A stretch of 64,000 nucleotides of DNA from CAVYXK01 sp963708245 (GTDB taxonomy: Bacteria > Pseudomonadota > Alphaproteobacteria > Acetobacterales > Acetobacteraceae), in NCBI GenBank assembly GCA_963708245.1, contig OY970201.1, positions 6,386,001-6,450,000 on the forward strand, written 5' to 3'. Numbering within the stretch: the first letter of the stretch is position 1; each line of letters opens with the position of its first letter. A program made the translations under genes and the position numbers. Positions 55,476 to 64,000 of the stretch are shown here, in pieces. Under the pieces are notes generated by a model. The model was not told the DNA's origin and made no database searches. It worked only from the letters and a program-made list of their open reading frames with translations.

Positions 55476-56045
55476 ATGGCCGCCGTGGAGCTGATCCTGC
55501 TGCAACGCGTCGAGCATCTCGGCCAAATGGGCGAGGTGGTAAAAGTCAAGCCCGGTTACGCGCGTAACTTCTTGCTCCCGCAGAAGAAGGCAATGCGCGC
55601 CACCAAGGAGAATCGCGAACGGTTCGAGCAGCAACGAGCCCAGCTCGAGGCGCAGAACCTGCGCCGCCGCGAGGAAGCCGAGCGCGTCGCCGAGCGAGTC
55701 GGCGGATTGTCGGTCGTCATCATCCGCCAGGCTGGCGAATCCGGCAGCCTGTACGGCTCCGTCTCAGCGCGCGACATTGCCGATGCGGCCACTGCCGCCG
55801 GGCTCACGATCGACCGCAGCCAGGTCGTGCTGGGTCACCCGATCAAGTCGATCGGTCTGTCGCAGGTACGCGTGGTGCTGCATCCGGAAGTATCGATCCC
55901 GGTGACAGTGAACGTCGCCCGCAGCCCCGACGAGGCCGAGAAGCAGGCGCGCGGTGAACGGATCAGCGCCGAGGAGACGGACGAGCAGCCGGAGATCGAC
56001 GCCGCGGCATTGTTCGAGCCGGGAGCCGAGCAGCCGACTATCTGA
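55476..56045 (+). CDS. rplI: 50S ribosomal protein L9
   Basis: 189 residues; the N-terminal L9 signature VELILLQRVEHLGQMGEVVKVKPGYARNFLLP is followed by the central helix (QNLRRREEAERVAERV) and the C-terminal domain (GSLYGSVSARDIADA, VRVVLHPEVSIPVTVNV). An acidic tail of about 40 residues extends beyond the usual end. It lies 11 nt after rpsR and ends the ribosomal operon. Confidence 0.96.
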   Translation: MAAVELILLQRVEHLGQMGEVVKVKPGYARNFLLPQKKAMRATKENRERFEQQRAQLEAQNLRRREEAERVAERVGGLSVVIIRQAGESGSLYGSVSARDIADAATAAGLTIDRSQVVLGHPIKSIGLSQVRVVLHPEVSIPVTVNVARSPDEAEKQARGERISAEETDEQPEIDAAALFEPGAEQPTI

Positions 56046-56063
56046 ACGCAGGCGCACGGTGAC

Positions 56064-56440
56064 TGATCGACAATCAGGTCGATGATCTTCGCGGCTTCGC
56101 CGAGATAGTCGCTGAGTGGCACGACGTTAGGGTTGAGGCTGCCGAACAGGAGGCCGCGGTAGCTCTAGAACCGGGGCACCTTGGTCAGATCGTGCGAGCC
56201 GTTCTTGTTGAACTGCTCAGGATAACCCGCGCCTTCGGGGTCTTTCACCTTCAGCAGCTTGCCGGAGTTGTTGAAGGTCCAGCCGTGGAACGGGCAGGTG
56301 TAGGTGGCCTTGTTGGCGCGCTTATAGCGGCATGAGCATGGCACCACGGTGGCTGCAGGCGTTGATGAATGCGTTCAACTCGCCGTTCCGGTTGCGCGCG
56401 ATGAAGATGGGCTGGTGACCGGTGTCAGGTAGCGATGGTA
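56064..56440 (-). pseudogene. Rieske ring-hydroxylating dioxygenase alpha-subunit remnant
   Basis: On the minus strand the N-terminal part of a benzoate/anthranilate-type dioxygenase is visible: PIFIARNRNGELNAFINACSHRGAM (first Rieske C-x-H pair), then CRYKRANKATYTCPFHGWTFNN (second pair) and VPRF. The frame is broken by an extra base after the CSHRGAM segment and by an in-frame TAG where a Glu codon is expected after VPRF. Past it, SYRGLLFGSLNPNVVPLSDYL and IIDLIVDQSP continue the family. The rest of the subunit (over 250 residues) and the beta subunit are gone. Confidence 0.75.
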
Positions 56441-56483
56441 CTCGATCACCGCGCGTGCCAACTGGTCTTGGGCGTCGCGTCCC

Positions 56484-58538
56484 CTATCTCCGCTTGGGCA
56501 GGAACAAGTCCGTAATCGTTCCCTCGAAGGCTTCAGCAGCCATGCCGATTGTTTCCGATAGCGTTGGATGTGGATGGACCGTCAGCCCGACATCCTCGGC
56601 GTCCGCGCCCATCTCGATGGCCAGCCCTGCCTCGGCGATCAGGTCTCCTGCATTCGGTCCTACGATGCCGCAGCCCAGCAACCGATGCGTATCTTCGTCG
56701 AACAGCAGCTTGGTCATCCCTTCATCGCGCCCGAGCGAGAGCGATCGACCGCTGGCGGCCCAAGGGAAGACGCCTTTGCCATATTTCTTGCCGTTCGCCC
56801 GCGCTTCGTTCTCGGTGAGGCCGACCCAGGCCACTTCAGGATCCGTATAGGCAACGGATGGGATCACCTTGGCGTCGAAGAAGCTGTTGCGGCCTGTTGC
56901 CGCTTCCGCGGCGACCCGCGCCTCGTGCGTGGCCTTGTGCGCCAGCATCGGTTGGCCGACGATATCGCCAATCGCAAAGATATGCGGGACATTGGTGCGC
57001 ATCTGCTTGTCAACAGGGATGAAGCCGCGGTCGTCGATCCGCACTCCGGCATTCTCGGCGCTGATTGTTCGTCCATTGGGCCGTCGGCCGACAGCGACGA
57101 GCATGCGATCGAACGTATCCGTGGGCGGTGCATTCCCGCCCTCGAAATGCGCGACAAGTCCGTCAGGAGTCGCGTCCGCTTTGGTAACCTTTGTTTTCAG
57201 GTGGATCGCGTCATACTGCTTCTGAATCCGCTTCATCAGCGGCATCACGATGTCCTTGTCGGCACCGGGGATGATCTGATCCATCAGCTCGACGATGGTC
57301 ACCTTGCTGCCGAGTGCGTGATAGACGGTCGCCATCTCCAGCCCGATAATGCCACCTCCCAGCACCAGCAGACGCTTGGGGACGCTTTCCAAGGCGAGAG
57401 CACCGGTGGAATCGATCACCCGCGGATCGCCATGCGGAATGAACGCCAGCGTCACCGGCTCGGATCCGGCAGCGATGATCGCCTGTTCGAAACTGATGGT
57501 CTTCGTGCTGCCGTTCGCCTGCACCTCCAACTGGTTAAGCGACGCGAATCGTCCGACACCTTCCACCACCGTCACTTTTCGCTGGCGAGCAAGCCCGGAC
57601 AGACCGCCGGTCAGACGTTTCACAACGCCGTCCTTCCAGCCACGCAGCTTGTCTAGGTTGATATCAGGTTTGCCAAATCCGATCCCATTGGCTGCCATCT
57701 CGCGCGTTTCTTCGATCACACGGGCGGCGTGCAGCAACGCCTTGGACGGGATGCAGCCGACGTTCAGGCAGACGCCACCCAATGTGGGCCAGCGCTCGAC
57801 CAGCACCACCTGCTTACCGAGATCTGCGGCACGGAACGCCGCGGTGTAGCCGCCGGGTCCGGCGCCGAGCACCAGCACCTCGGCATGAATGTCGCCGCGC
57901 GTCGTGCTTGGCGGACGTGCCGCCTGAGCCGGGGGCGGCATGGCCATCGTCGCCTGTTCTACACGCTGCGTGGCACCGGTTCTCAACGTAAGGATTGCAT
58001 CGCCCTGCGAAACGCGGTCGCCGACCTTGACCCGCAGTTCAGCCACCGTACCCTCGGCCGGTGACGGTACCTCCATGCTCGCCTTGTCTGATTCGAGCGT
58101 GATCAGCGGGTCGTCGGCTGCGATCTTGGCGCCTGGCGATACATGCACCTCGATGATCGGCACATCCTTGAAATCGCCGATATCCGGGACGGCAACCTCA
58201 ATCGTATCGTATACACCGCTCGGAGAGCCATAACTCGGCGGAGTCGTCGGCTCTGGTTCCGCCTCCTGCACCACGGTCTGCTTCGGGGGCGTGGCTGCCG
58301 CACCGGTGGGCTCCAGCAGCAGTATCATGCTGCCTTCGGAGACGCGGTCTCCTGGTTTCACACGCAGTTCCACGATTGTGCCAGCCTGTGGCGCTGGCAC
58401 GTCCATCGTCGCCTTATCGGACTCGAGTGTAATCAGCGGCTCTTCCACGCTAACGGACGACCCGGCAGCGACATGCACCTCGATGATCGGCACGTCTTTG
58501 AAGTCGCCGATATCCGGAACCTTGATCTCGACGGCCAT
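56484..58538 (-). CDS. lpdA: Dihydrolipoyl dehydrogenase with two lipoyl domains
   Basis: 684 residues from the ATG at 58538. Residues 1-80 and 113-190 are two tandem lipoyl domains with ESDKATMD (Lys-42) and ESDKASME (Lys-152). Next is an FAD/NAD flavoprotein disulfide reductase: VLGAGPGGYTAAFRAADLGK, the redox-active GGVCLNVGCIPSKAL (Cys-257, Cys-262), TGALALES, IFAIGDIVGQPMLAHKA and the catalytic HPHPTLSETIG at the end. It regenerates the lipoyl groups of the pyruvate dehydrogenase complex. One lipoyl domain is common in such operons, two are not. It follows aceF after 2 nt. Confidence 0.93.
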   Translation of the reverse strand: MAVEIKVPDIGDFKDVPIIEVHVAAGSSVSVEEPLITLESDKATMDVPAPQAGTIVELRVKPGDRVSEGSMILLLEPTGAAATPPKQTVVQEAEPEPTTPPSYGSPSGVYDTIEVAVPDIGDFKDVPIIEVHVSPGAKIAADDPLITLESDKASMEVPSPAEGTVAELRVKVGDRVSQGDAILTLRTGATQRVEQATMAMPPPAQAARPPSTTRGDIHAEVLVLGAGPGGYTAAFRAADLGKQVVLVERWPTLGGVCLNVGCIPSKALLHAARVIEETREMAANGIGFGKPDINLDKLRGWKDGVVKRLTGGLSGLARQRKVTVVEGVGRFASLNQLEVQANGSTKTISFEQAIIAAGSEPVTLAFIPHGDPRVIDSTGALALESVPKRLLVLGGGIIGLEMATVYHALGSKVTIVELMDQIIPGADKDIVMPLMKRIQKQYDAIHLKTKVTKADATPDGLVAHFEGGNAPPTDTFDRMLVAVGRRPNGRTISAENAGVRIDDRGFIPVDKQMRTNVPHIFAIGDIVGQPMLAHKATHEARVAAEAATGRNSFFDAKVIPSVAYTDPEVAWVGLTENEARANGKKYGKGVFPWAASGRSLSLGRDEGMTKLLFDEDTHRLLGCGIVGPNAGDLIAEAGLAIEMGADAEDVGLTVHPHPTLSETIGMAAEAFEGTITDLFLPKRR

Positions 58539-58540
58539 GG

Positions 58541-59833
58541 CTACAGCACCAACCTCCTCACGTCCTCGAGAGTGTGGCACAGCAATCGCGTGAAGCGGGC
58601 TGCCAATGCCCCATCGATTACCCGATGGTCATAGGACAGCGAAACCGGCAGCATCAATCGAGGAACAAAACTGTCCCCGTTCCACACCGGCACCATCTTA
58701 GAGCGAACCACCCCCAGGATCGCCACCTCCGGTGCATTGACGATCGGCGTGAAGCCGGTACCGCCGATGCCACCGAGTGACGATATGGTGAAGCTGGCGC
58801 CCTGCATGTCGGTGGGCGACAGTTTGCCGTCACGCGCTTTCTTCGAGATAGTGCCGAGTTCCTGACTGATCTCGTGGATGCCTTTCCGGTCCACGTCGCG
58901 CACGACTGGTACGACCAGCCCGTCCGGCGTATCGACGGCGACGCCGATATGGTAATAGCGCTTCAGGATCAGCGCGTCCTTGTCTGGCGCAAGCGAGCTG
59001 TTCACTTCAGGATGTTGCTTCAGCGCCGCCACACTCGCCTTCATCAGGAAAGCCAGCAGGGTCACGCGATAGCCCTTCTCCTTTGCGGCGTTGTCCAGAT
59101 CTTTGCGGTAGGCATCCGTCTCGGTGATGTCGGCCTCGTCACTCTGCGTGACATGCGGGATATTAAGCCAGGAGCGATGAAGGTGCGGTCCGGAGATTCG
59201 CTTGATGCGCGACAGTGGCCGCGCCTCCACTGGTCCAAATTTGGTGAAGTCCTGTGGCGGGATCTCGGGAATACCAGCTCCCATCGGCGCGGCAGGCTGC
59301 GCTGGCGCCGCAGGGGGGCCGCGCAGGAACGCGAGCACATCGTCTTTCGTGATCCGCCCCTTTTCGCCCGAGCCGGCAAGCTTCGTCAGATCCACACCGA
59401 GCTCGCGGGCGATCCGACGCACGCCCGGGCTTGCGTGCACCTCGCCGAAATCGGCAACCCTCTGTTTGGGTTCGACGGCGACTGCCACATCGACCGCGGT
59501 CGGCGGCGCACTAGGCGCCGCGGAAGACGCCGAGACAGGAGCGGGCTCCTGTTGGGGTAACAGTGATGGCGGTTGCGTCATGGCGCCGTCGTCATCCCCG
59601 CGCAGTGCGAGTAGCGGCGTTCCCTCACCGACGCGGTCACCCAACTTGACCAGCAGTTTTTCGATCGTACCTTCGCGCGGCGCGGGCACGTCCATCGTCG
59701 CCTTGTCAGACTCCAGCGTCACCAGAGGATCATCGGCGTTTACCTTATCCCCCGCCTGAACGTGGATTTCCACGATCGGCACATCCTTGAAATCGCCGAT
59801 ATCGGGAACTAGCACTTCGCTCACTGCTGACAC
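58541..59833 (-). CDS. aceF: Pyruvate dehydrogenase E2, dihydrolipoyllysine acetyltransferase
   Basis: 430 residues. One N-terminal lipoyl domain (lipoyl Lys-44 in ESDKATMD) is followed by an Ala/Pro linker, a peripheral-subunit-binding domain (SPGVRRIARELGVDLTKLAG, then GRITKDDVLAFL) and the catalytic domain ending in SYDHRVIDGALAARFTRLL, with the active-site His and Asp. It lies 26 nt after aceE and 2 nt before lpdA. It transfers acetyl groups to CoA within the complex. Confidence 0.95.
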   Translation of the reverse strand: MSAVSEVLVPDIGDFKDVPIVEIHVQAGDKVNADDPLVTLESDKATMDVPAPREGTIEKLLVKLGDRVGEGTPLLALRGDDDGAMTQPPSLLPQQEPAPVSASSAAPSAPPTAVDVAVAVEPKQRVADFGEVHASPGVRRIARELGVDLTKLAGSGEKGRITKDDVLAFLRGPPAAPAQPAAPMGAGIPEIPPQDFTKFGPVEARPLSRIKRISGPHLHRSWLNIPHVTQSDEADITETDAYRKDLDNAAKEKGYRVTLLAFLMKASVAALKQHPEVNSSLAPDKDALILKRYYHIGVAVDTPDGLVVPVVRDVDRKGIHEISQELGTISKKARDGKLSPTDMQGASFTISSLGGIGGTGFTPIVNAPEVAILGVVRSKMVPVWNGDSFVPRLMLPVSLSYDHRVIDGALAARFTRLLCHTLEDVRRLVL

Positions 59834-59859
59834 GGTTCTCTTTCCCTCCGAATGCGCAT

Positions 59860-62514
59860 TTACGAGCGCGCTGGACTCGGCTTCTCGGGATTGATATCGA
59901 ACCGCTTGATCGCATCCCCAAGGAGCCTTCGGTCAATCGCACCTTCCTGCGCCAGGGCGGTAAGCGCGGCAAGGGTCACCCATCGCCTGTCCACTTCGAA
60001 GAAGTCGCGCAAGCGCCTGCGGTAGTCGGAACGTCCGAATCCATCTGTGCCGAGAACCCGATACTGACCAGGGACGAAAGGCCGGATCTGGTCAGCAAAT
60101 GCTTTTATATAATCCGTCGATGCGATCACCGGTCCCCGCCGGCCGGCAAGGCAGGCACCGACGAACGTCTGCCGCGACCCCTCGGACGGATGCAGCATGT
60201 TCCACCGCTCCGTCTCCAACCCTTCGCGCCGGAGCTCTGTGAAGCTTGGCACGCTCCAGATATCGGCAGTCACACCGTATTCCTTCAGATAGTCTGCTGC
60301 GGCGATGACTTCCCGTAGGATCGTCCCACTGCCGAGAAGTTGGACACGCGGGCCCGGTGATGGCTCACCTTCGTACAGCAGGTACATTCCCTTTATGATG
60401 CCTGATGCCGCGCCCTCAGGCATTGCCGGATGTTCGTAATTCTCGTTCATCAGCGTGATGTAATAGAAAATATCCTCCTGCTCGGCGCACATCCGGCGTA
60501 GTCCATCCTGGATGATCACCGCCACCTCATAGGAGAAGGTGGGATCGTACGAAATACAGTTCGGAATCGTGGATGACAGGATGTGGCTATGTCCGTCCTC
60601 ATGCTGCAATCCTTCACCGTTTAGTGTGGTGCGTCCAGCGGTGGCACCAAGAAGAAAGCCGCGCGCACGCATGTCACCTGCTGCCCAGGTGAAGTCCCCG
60701 ACACGCTGGAAGCCGAACATCGAATAGTAAATGTAGAACGGAATCATCGGTAGATTGCTTGAGCTGTACGAGGTAGCCGCGGCAATCCAGGAGCAGATCG
60801 CGCCGGGCTCGTTCAATCCCTCCTGCAGGATTTGACCCTTCTGGTCCTCCTTGTAGAACATGAGCTGCTTGGCATCTTCCGGTTGATAGAGCTGCCCGAC
60901 TTGGCTGTAGATGCCGAACTGCCGGAACATGCCTTCCATGCCGAAGGTTCGGCTCTCGTCGGGCACAATGGGAACGATGTGCTTGCCGATTCCCTTGTCG
61001 CGCAGCAGCGTATTCAGAATACGAACGAACGCCATGGTGGTGGAGATCGTGCGCCCTTCGGTGCCCTTCAACGGCGCTTCGAAAGCCGAAAGCGGGGGCA
61101 CTGGAAGCGACGTCGATTTTGGACGCCGTGAGGGGAGATAGCCGCCCAATGCGGCCCGGCGGGTGCGCAGATACTGCATCTCCACGCTGTCATCCGGGAA
61201 CCGAACAAAGGGAATTTCCTTCAACTGCTCGTCGGTGATCGGCAGGCTGAAGCGATCACGGAACTCTTTCAGCGCGGCCTCCCCCATCTTCTTTTGCTGA
61301 TGGGTGATGTTCTGCCCTTCGCCGGCCTCGCCCATGCCGTAGCCTTTGACGGTCTTGGCCAGAATGACCGTGGGCTGCCCCTTGTGTGCCACCGCCGCGG
61401 CGTAGGCGGCGTACACCTTGTTGGGATCATGACCGCCACGGCTGAGCGCCCAAATCTGCTGATCCGACATGCCGGCAACCATTGCCTTCAGCTCGGGATA
61501 TTTCCCAAAGAAATGCTCCCGCACATAGGCGCCATTCTTGGATTTAAAATCTTGATAATCGCCGTCAACGCACTCCTCCATACGCTGCAGTAGAATGCCG
61601 GACTTGTCGCTTGCAATCAGCGGATCCCATCCCGCGCCCCAGATCACCTTGATCACGTTCCAACCGGCGCCGCGGAACACCGCTTCCAGTTCCTGGATGA
61701 TCTTTCCGTTGCCCCGGACCGGTCCGTCCAACCGTTGTAGGTTGCAGTTCACAACGAATATCAGGTTGTCGAGCTGCTCGCGTCCAGCCATTGAAATGGA
61801 GCCCAGGCTCTCCGGTTCATCGGTTTCGCCATCGCCAAGGAACGCCCATACCTTGCGGTTTGCCGTTTGCGCGAGTCCTCGATTGTGCAGGTACTTCAGG
61901 AAGCGCGCCTGATAGAGCGCCATCAGCGGTCCTAATCCCATCGATACAGTGGGGAATTGCCAGAACTGCGGCATCAGCCATGGATGCGGATAGGATGACA
62001 GTCCATTGCCGGCGACTTCTTGACGGAAGTTATTCATCCGCTCCTCGGGCAGACGTCCTTCCAGAAAGGCTCGCGCATAGATACCTGGCGAGGAGTGGCC
62101 CTGCATGTACACAAGATCGCCGCCGTGGCTGTCCGTCGGTGCGTTCCAGAAATGCATAAATCCGACATCATAAAGCGTAGCCGCTGACTGGAAGCTTGCT
62201 ATATGACCGCCGAGTTCCGAGGACTCCTTGTTGGCGCGCATCACCAGTGCCACCGCGTTCCAGCGGATCAGTGAGCGGATCCGATGCTCGATCGCACGAT
62301 CGCCGGGATGACGTGTCTCTCGCTCGGGTGGGATTGTATTCAGGTAGGGCGAGGTGGCCGAATATGGAACGGGGGTGCCCTTGCGTCGCGCCTCCTGTAG
62401 CAGGTCTTGTAGCACAAAGGCAGCCCGCTCCGATCCTTCGAAATCCACTACCGATTGAAGGGCGCTTCGCCACTCTGCGGTTTCAATCGGATCAGAATCG
62501 ATCTGCATATCCAT
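59860..62514 (-). CDS. aceE: Pyruvate dehydrogenase E1, homodimeric type
   Basis: 884 residues, the size of the single-chain E1 of gammaproteobacteria and some alphaproteobacteria. Thiamine-diphosphate features are present: FLGDGETDEPESLGSI with VNCNLQRLDGPVRGNGKIIQELE (Mg-ThDP site), GHDPNKVYAAYAAA, and the second half VPDESRTFGMEGMFRQFGIYS and QEGLNEPGAICSWIAAATSY. It decarboxylates pyruvate and acetylates the E2 lipoyl group. It is the first gene of aceE-aceF-lpdA, with a long upstream non-coding region for its promoter. Confidence 0.96.
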   Translation of the reverse strand: MDMQIDSDPIETAEWRSALQSVVDFEGSERAAFVLQDLLQEARRKGTPVPYSATSPYLNTIPPERETRHPGDRAIEHRIRSLIRWNAVALVMRANKESSELGGHIASFQSAATLYDVGFMHFWNAPTDSHGGDLVYMQGHSSPGIYARAFLEGRLPEERMNNFRQEVAGNGLSSYPHPWLMPQFWQFPTVSMGLGPLMALYQARFLKYLHNRGLAQTANRKVWAFLGDGETDEPESLGSISMAGREQLDNLIFVVNCNLQRLDGPVRGNGKIIQELEAVFRGAGWNVIKVIWGAGWDPLIASDKSGILLQRMEECVDGDYQDFKSKNGAYVREHFFGKYPELKAMVAGMSDQQIWALSRGGHDPNKVYAAYAAAVAHKGQPTVILAKTVKGYGMGEAGEGQNITHQQKKMGEAALKEFRDRFSLPITDEQLKEIPFVRFPDDSVEMQYLRTRRAALGGYLPSRRPKSTSLPVPPLSAFEAPLKGTEGRTISTTMAFVRILNTLLRDKGIGKHIVPIVPDESRTFGMEGMFRQFGIYSQVGQLYQPEDAKQLMFYKEDQKGQILQEGLNEPGAICSWIAAATSYSSSNLPMIPFYIYYSMFGFQRVGDFTWAAGDMRARGFLLGATAGRTTLNGEGLQHEDGHSHILSSTIPNCISYDPTFSYEVAVIIQDGLRRMCAEQEDIFYYITLMNENYEHPAMPEGAASGIIKGMYLLYEGEPSPGPRVQLLGSGTILREVIAAADYLKEYGVTADIWSVPSFTELRREGLETERWNMLHPSEGSRQTFVGACLAGRRGPVIASTDYIKAFADQIRPFVPGQYRVLGTDGFGRSDYRRRLRDFFEVDRRWVTLAALTALAQEGAIDRRLLGDAIKRFDINPEKPSPARS

Positions 62515-63119
62515 AGCTCGGTTACCCTCGTGATGTAGGAGTTGTCTTTTATGTCCCGGCGTTTGTCGTCACCTTCACATCAAGGTCCGGAGGTGATCGG
62601 TTGTTCGGCACGACCTCTAGGAAATCCGCTCGCTGATAGAAACTGGATCGCCTCCAATATTTTAACATAGTGGATTTGGAAATACGGCACGAAACCGGAA
62701 CGCGAAAGCAGGAACCCAGGAGTTCTACGCGTGTCATCGCGGCAGAGCAGAGCCTCCCCCTCCGCAAGTTGTTGGCTTGCGTTCGCCGATTGCCACGGAA
62801 CCTGAGACCGGTTTGCGGTACCGTGGGGTTTCTCCCGGAGTAGAAAATGCTCTAGTCTGCTTGACACCGCAAGATATGTATCGCAGCCTCCAATCAATTA
62901 AATGCGGTGGGGAGGGCCGTGCCCTGCTCGTGCACAAGCGCCGTCGCGGTGTGTGGGCTAACGAAACGAAGCTTGGGGTGCCGTCAGTGGCGCTGGTTTG
63001 CCCGACGCCTCTTCTGTCCCGGCTCAGTGCCGAACCGCTTGGGCGCCTCGCGATGAACCGCGCCACGCCGCTAGTTCATCACGGCCCACGAAGTCTTTCT
63101 CAGCCGGGATGATCACATC
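62515..63119. other. Intergenic region upstream of aceE and the pca genes
   Basis: No gene family is recognised on either strand. An AT-rich patch at about 62656-62680 (ATATTTTAACATAG) could hold the aceE promoter on the minus strand. TTGACA at 62859-62864 is a possible -35 on the plus strand without a clear -10. Confidence 0.4.
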
Positions 63120-63263
63120 GTGTTCGTTGGCAGCGACAAGCAGACAAATCACGTGCAGGTCGATGGCCCGGTCGGTGCACCGGCATTACTGCTGTTGCAC
63201 TCGATCGGCACGATTTTGTGCGTCTGGGATTTTCGGGCGCATCGCCTCGCCGGCGGTGGTTGA
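63120..63263 (+). pseudogene. pcaD-like alpha/beta hydrolase stub
   Basis: A 47-codon frame from a GTG reads HVQVDGPVGAPALLLLHSIGT, then ILCVWDFRAHRLAGGG-stop. It resembles the N-terminal beta-strands and oxyanion-loop region of 3-oxoadipate enol-lactonase (pcaD), where L-x-x-S-L-G-T and W-D are conserved. It is truncated before the nucleophile. The stop is 9 nt upstream of pcaB, where a pca-pathway gene would be expected. Confidence 0.5.
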
Positions 63264-63272
63264 GCTGCTGCG

Positions 63273-64000
63273 ATGCCCATCAATCCCGTCGATAGCCAGG
63301 TCTTCGGTACGCTCTATGGCTCAGACGCTATGCGAGCCGTGTTCGACGACAGGGCGTATTTCCAGCGCCTGCTGGATGTTGAATCGGCGCTGGCGCGGGT
63401 GCAGGCGCGCCTCGGCATTATCCCAGCCGAAGCAGCCACGGCAATCAGCCAGGCGGCCAAAGTCGAGCATCTGGATTTTTCCCAGCTTGCCGCCAGCACG
63501 CGCGATGTCGGCTATCCTGTCGTTGGCGTGGTGAAGGGGTTGAGCCAAGCAGCGGGCGAGGCAGGACGCTGGACGCACTGGGGCGCCACCACCCAGGACA
63601 TCATGGATACCGCGCTCGTGATGCAAATCCGCGATGGCCTGACCCTGATCCGCGCGGAGCTGACGCAAATTATCTACGCGCTTGCCAGGCAGGCGGACGC
63701 ATACCGGCACACGGTGATGCCCGGCCGCACGCACCTGCAGCACGCTCTGCCGATCACTTTTGGCCTTAAGTGCGCGATGTGGCTGCAGCCGCTGATCTGG
63801 CACGTGCAACGGCTGGATGAGCTGCGCAGCCGGGTCGAGCTGGTCCAGTTCGGTGGCGCGGCCGGCACGCTTGCATCTCTTGGGGAGCAGGGGCTCGCGG
63901 TTATGGAGGGCCTCGCCCAAGAGCTTGGTCTTTCTGCTCCGCCAGCGCCCTGGCATGTCGCGCGTGATGGGCTGGCGGAAGCAGTGAGCTTCCTCGGACT
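63273..64000 (+). CDS. pcaB: 3-carboxy-cis,cis-muconate cycloisomerase (5' part)
   Basis: The frame is open from the ATG at 63273 to the window edge (about 242 residues of about 350-450). The family segments are SDAMRAVFDDRAYFQRLLDVESALARVQA near the start, THWGATTQDIMDTALVMQIRD, MPGRTHLQHALPITFGLKCAMW and VQFGGAAGTLASLGEQG, characteristic of PcaB in the fumarase/aspartase superfamily. It converts carboxymuconate to a muconolactone in protocatechuate degradation. The downstream GSSxMP loop is beyond the window. Confidence 0.92.
   Translation, partial: MPINPVDSQVFGTLYGSDAMRAVFDDRAYFQRLLDVESALARVQARLGIIPAEAATAISQAAKVEHLDFSQLAASTRDVGYPVVGVVKGLSQAAGEAGRWTHWGATTQDIMDTALVMQIRDGLTLIRAELTQIIYALARQADAYRHTVMPGRTHLQHALPITFGLKCAMWLQPLIWHVQRLDELRSRVELVQFGGAAGTLASLGEQGLAVMEGLAQELGLSAPPAPWHVARDGLAEAVSFLG

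Overview
The window is a GC-rich chromosomal segment from an alphaproteobacterium, most likely Acetobacteraceae or a close Rhodospirillales relative. The evidence is the rpsF-rpsR-rplI operon, a homodimeric-type aceE with lipoyl-tagged lpdA, a CoxD/E/G-type maturation operon, and a hypothetical family I associate with Acetobacteraceae. Placement to genus is inference. No tRNA, rRNA, CRISPR array or intact transposase was seen.

Layout. (1) About 1-6.0 kb, minus strand: one apparent operon reading CoA-transferase A and B, a DUF3141 alpha/beta hydrolase, Pta, FabI and AckA (cut by the window edge). A near-perfect FNR/Anr box lies upstream, pointing to an oxygen-limited acyl-CoA to acetate and ATP module. 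(2) 6.2-12.0 kb: a ChaA-type Ca2+/H+ antiporter, then a GH63-like glucosidase (broken by one base) overlapping a GH13 enzyme. (3) 12-31 kb: a scrambled accessory region. It holds two arylsulfatases, an octaheme cytochrome c with TPRs (frameshifted), two AraC regulators with several remnants, a HAD phosphatase-like protein, an Nramp-related transporter, a truncated TerC gene, DUF1269 and DUF3302 genes each missing one base, a HlyD-like protein, and two almost identical copies of a 142-residue secreted protein 17.7 kb apart. Net single-base indels cluster here and are absent from intact genes elsewhere. (4) 31.5-32.2 kb: a 52-residue protein and a probable three-hairpin sRNA with C/U-rich, anti-Shine-Dalgarno-like loops, resembling the alpha-r15/AbcR type. 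(5) 32.2-38.7 kb, minus: a tightly overlapping operon of molybdenum-hydroxylase maturation factors (CoxG, MoxR ATPase, CoxE, two XdhC-family proteins, a molybdopterin-binding/MocA fusion) ending in an uncharacterised protein. No hydroxylase structural genes are present. (6) 38.8-46.3 kb: an ion transporter, a winged-helix/TPR regulator and, divergently, a multicopper oxidase followed by a 953-residue orphan beta-rich protein. The divergent region carries 11-bp-phased heptamer repeats. (7) 46.2-54.5 kb: a catabolic/transport cluster (acyl-CoA ligase, VOC protein, luciferase-like monooxygenase, polar amino-acid-type ABC transporter without ATPase, MFS carrier, enolase-superfamily enzyme). (8) 54.7-64 kb: rpsF-rpsR-rplI, a dead Rieske dioxygenase, the aceE-aceF-lpdA operon, a pcaD-like stub and the start of pcaB.

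The best candidates for something undescribed are the multicopper oxidase plus orphan protein with its putative regulator and phased operator (40.1-46.3 kb), the sRNA candidate at about 32.04-32.15 kb, and the repeated FNR boxes linking the fermentative operon, the glycoside hydrolases and the AraC genes.
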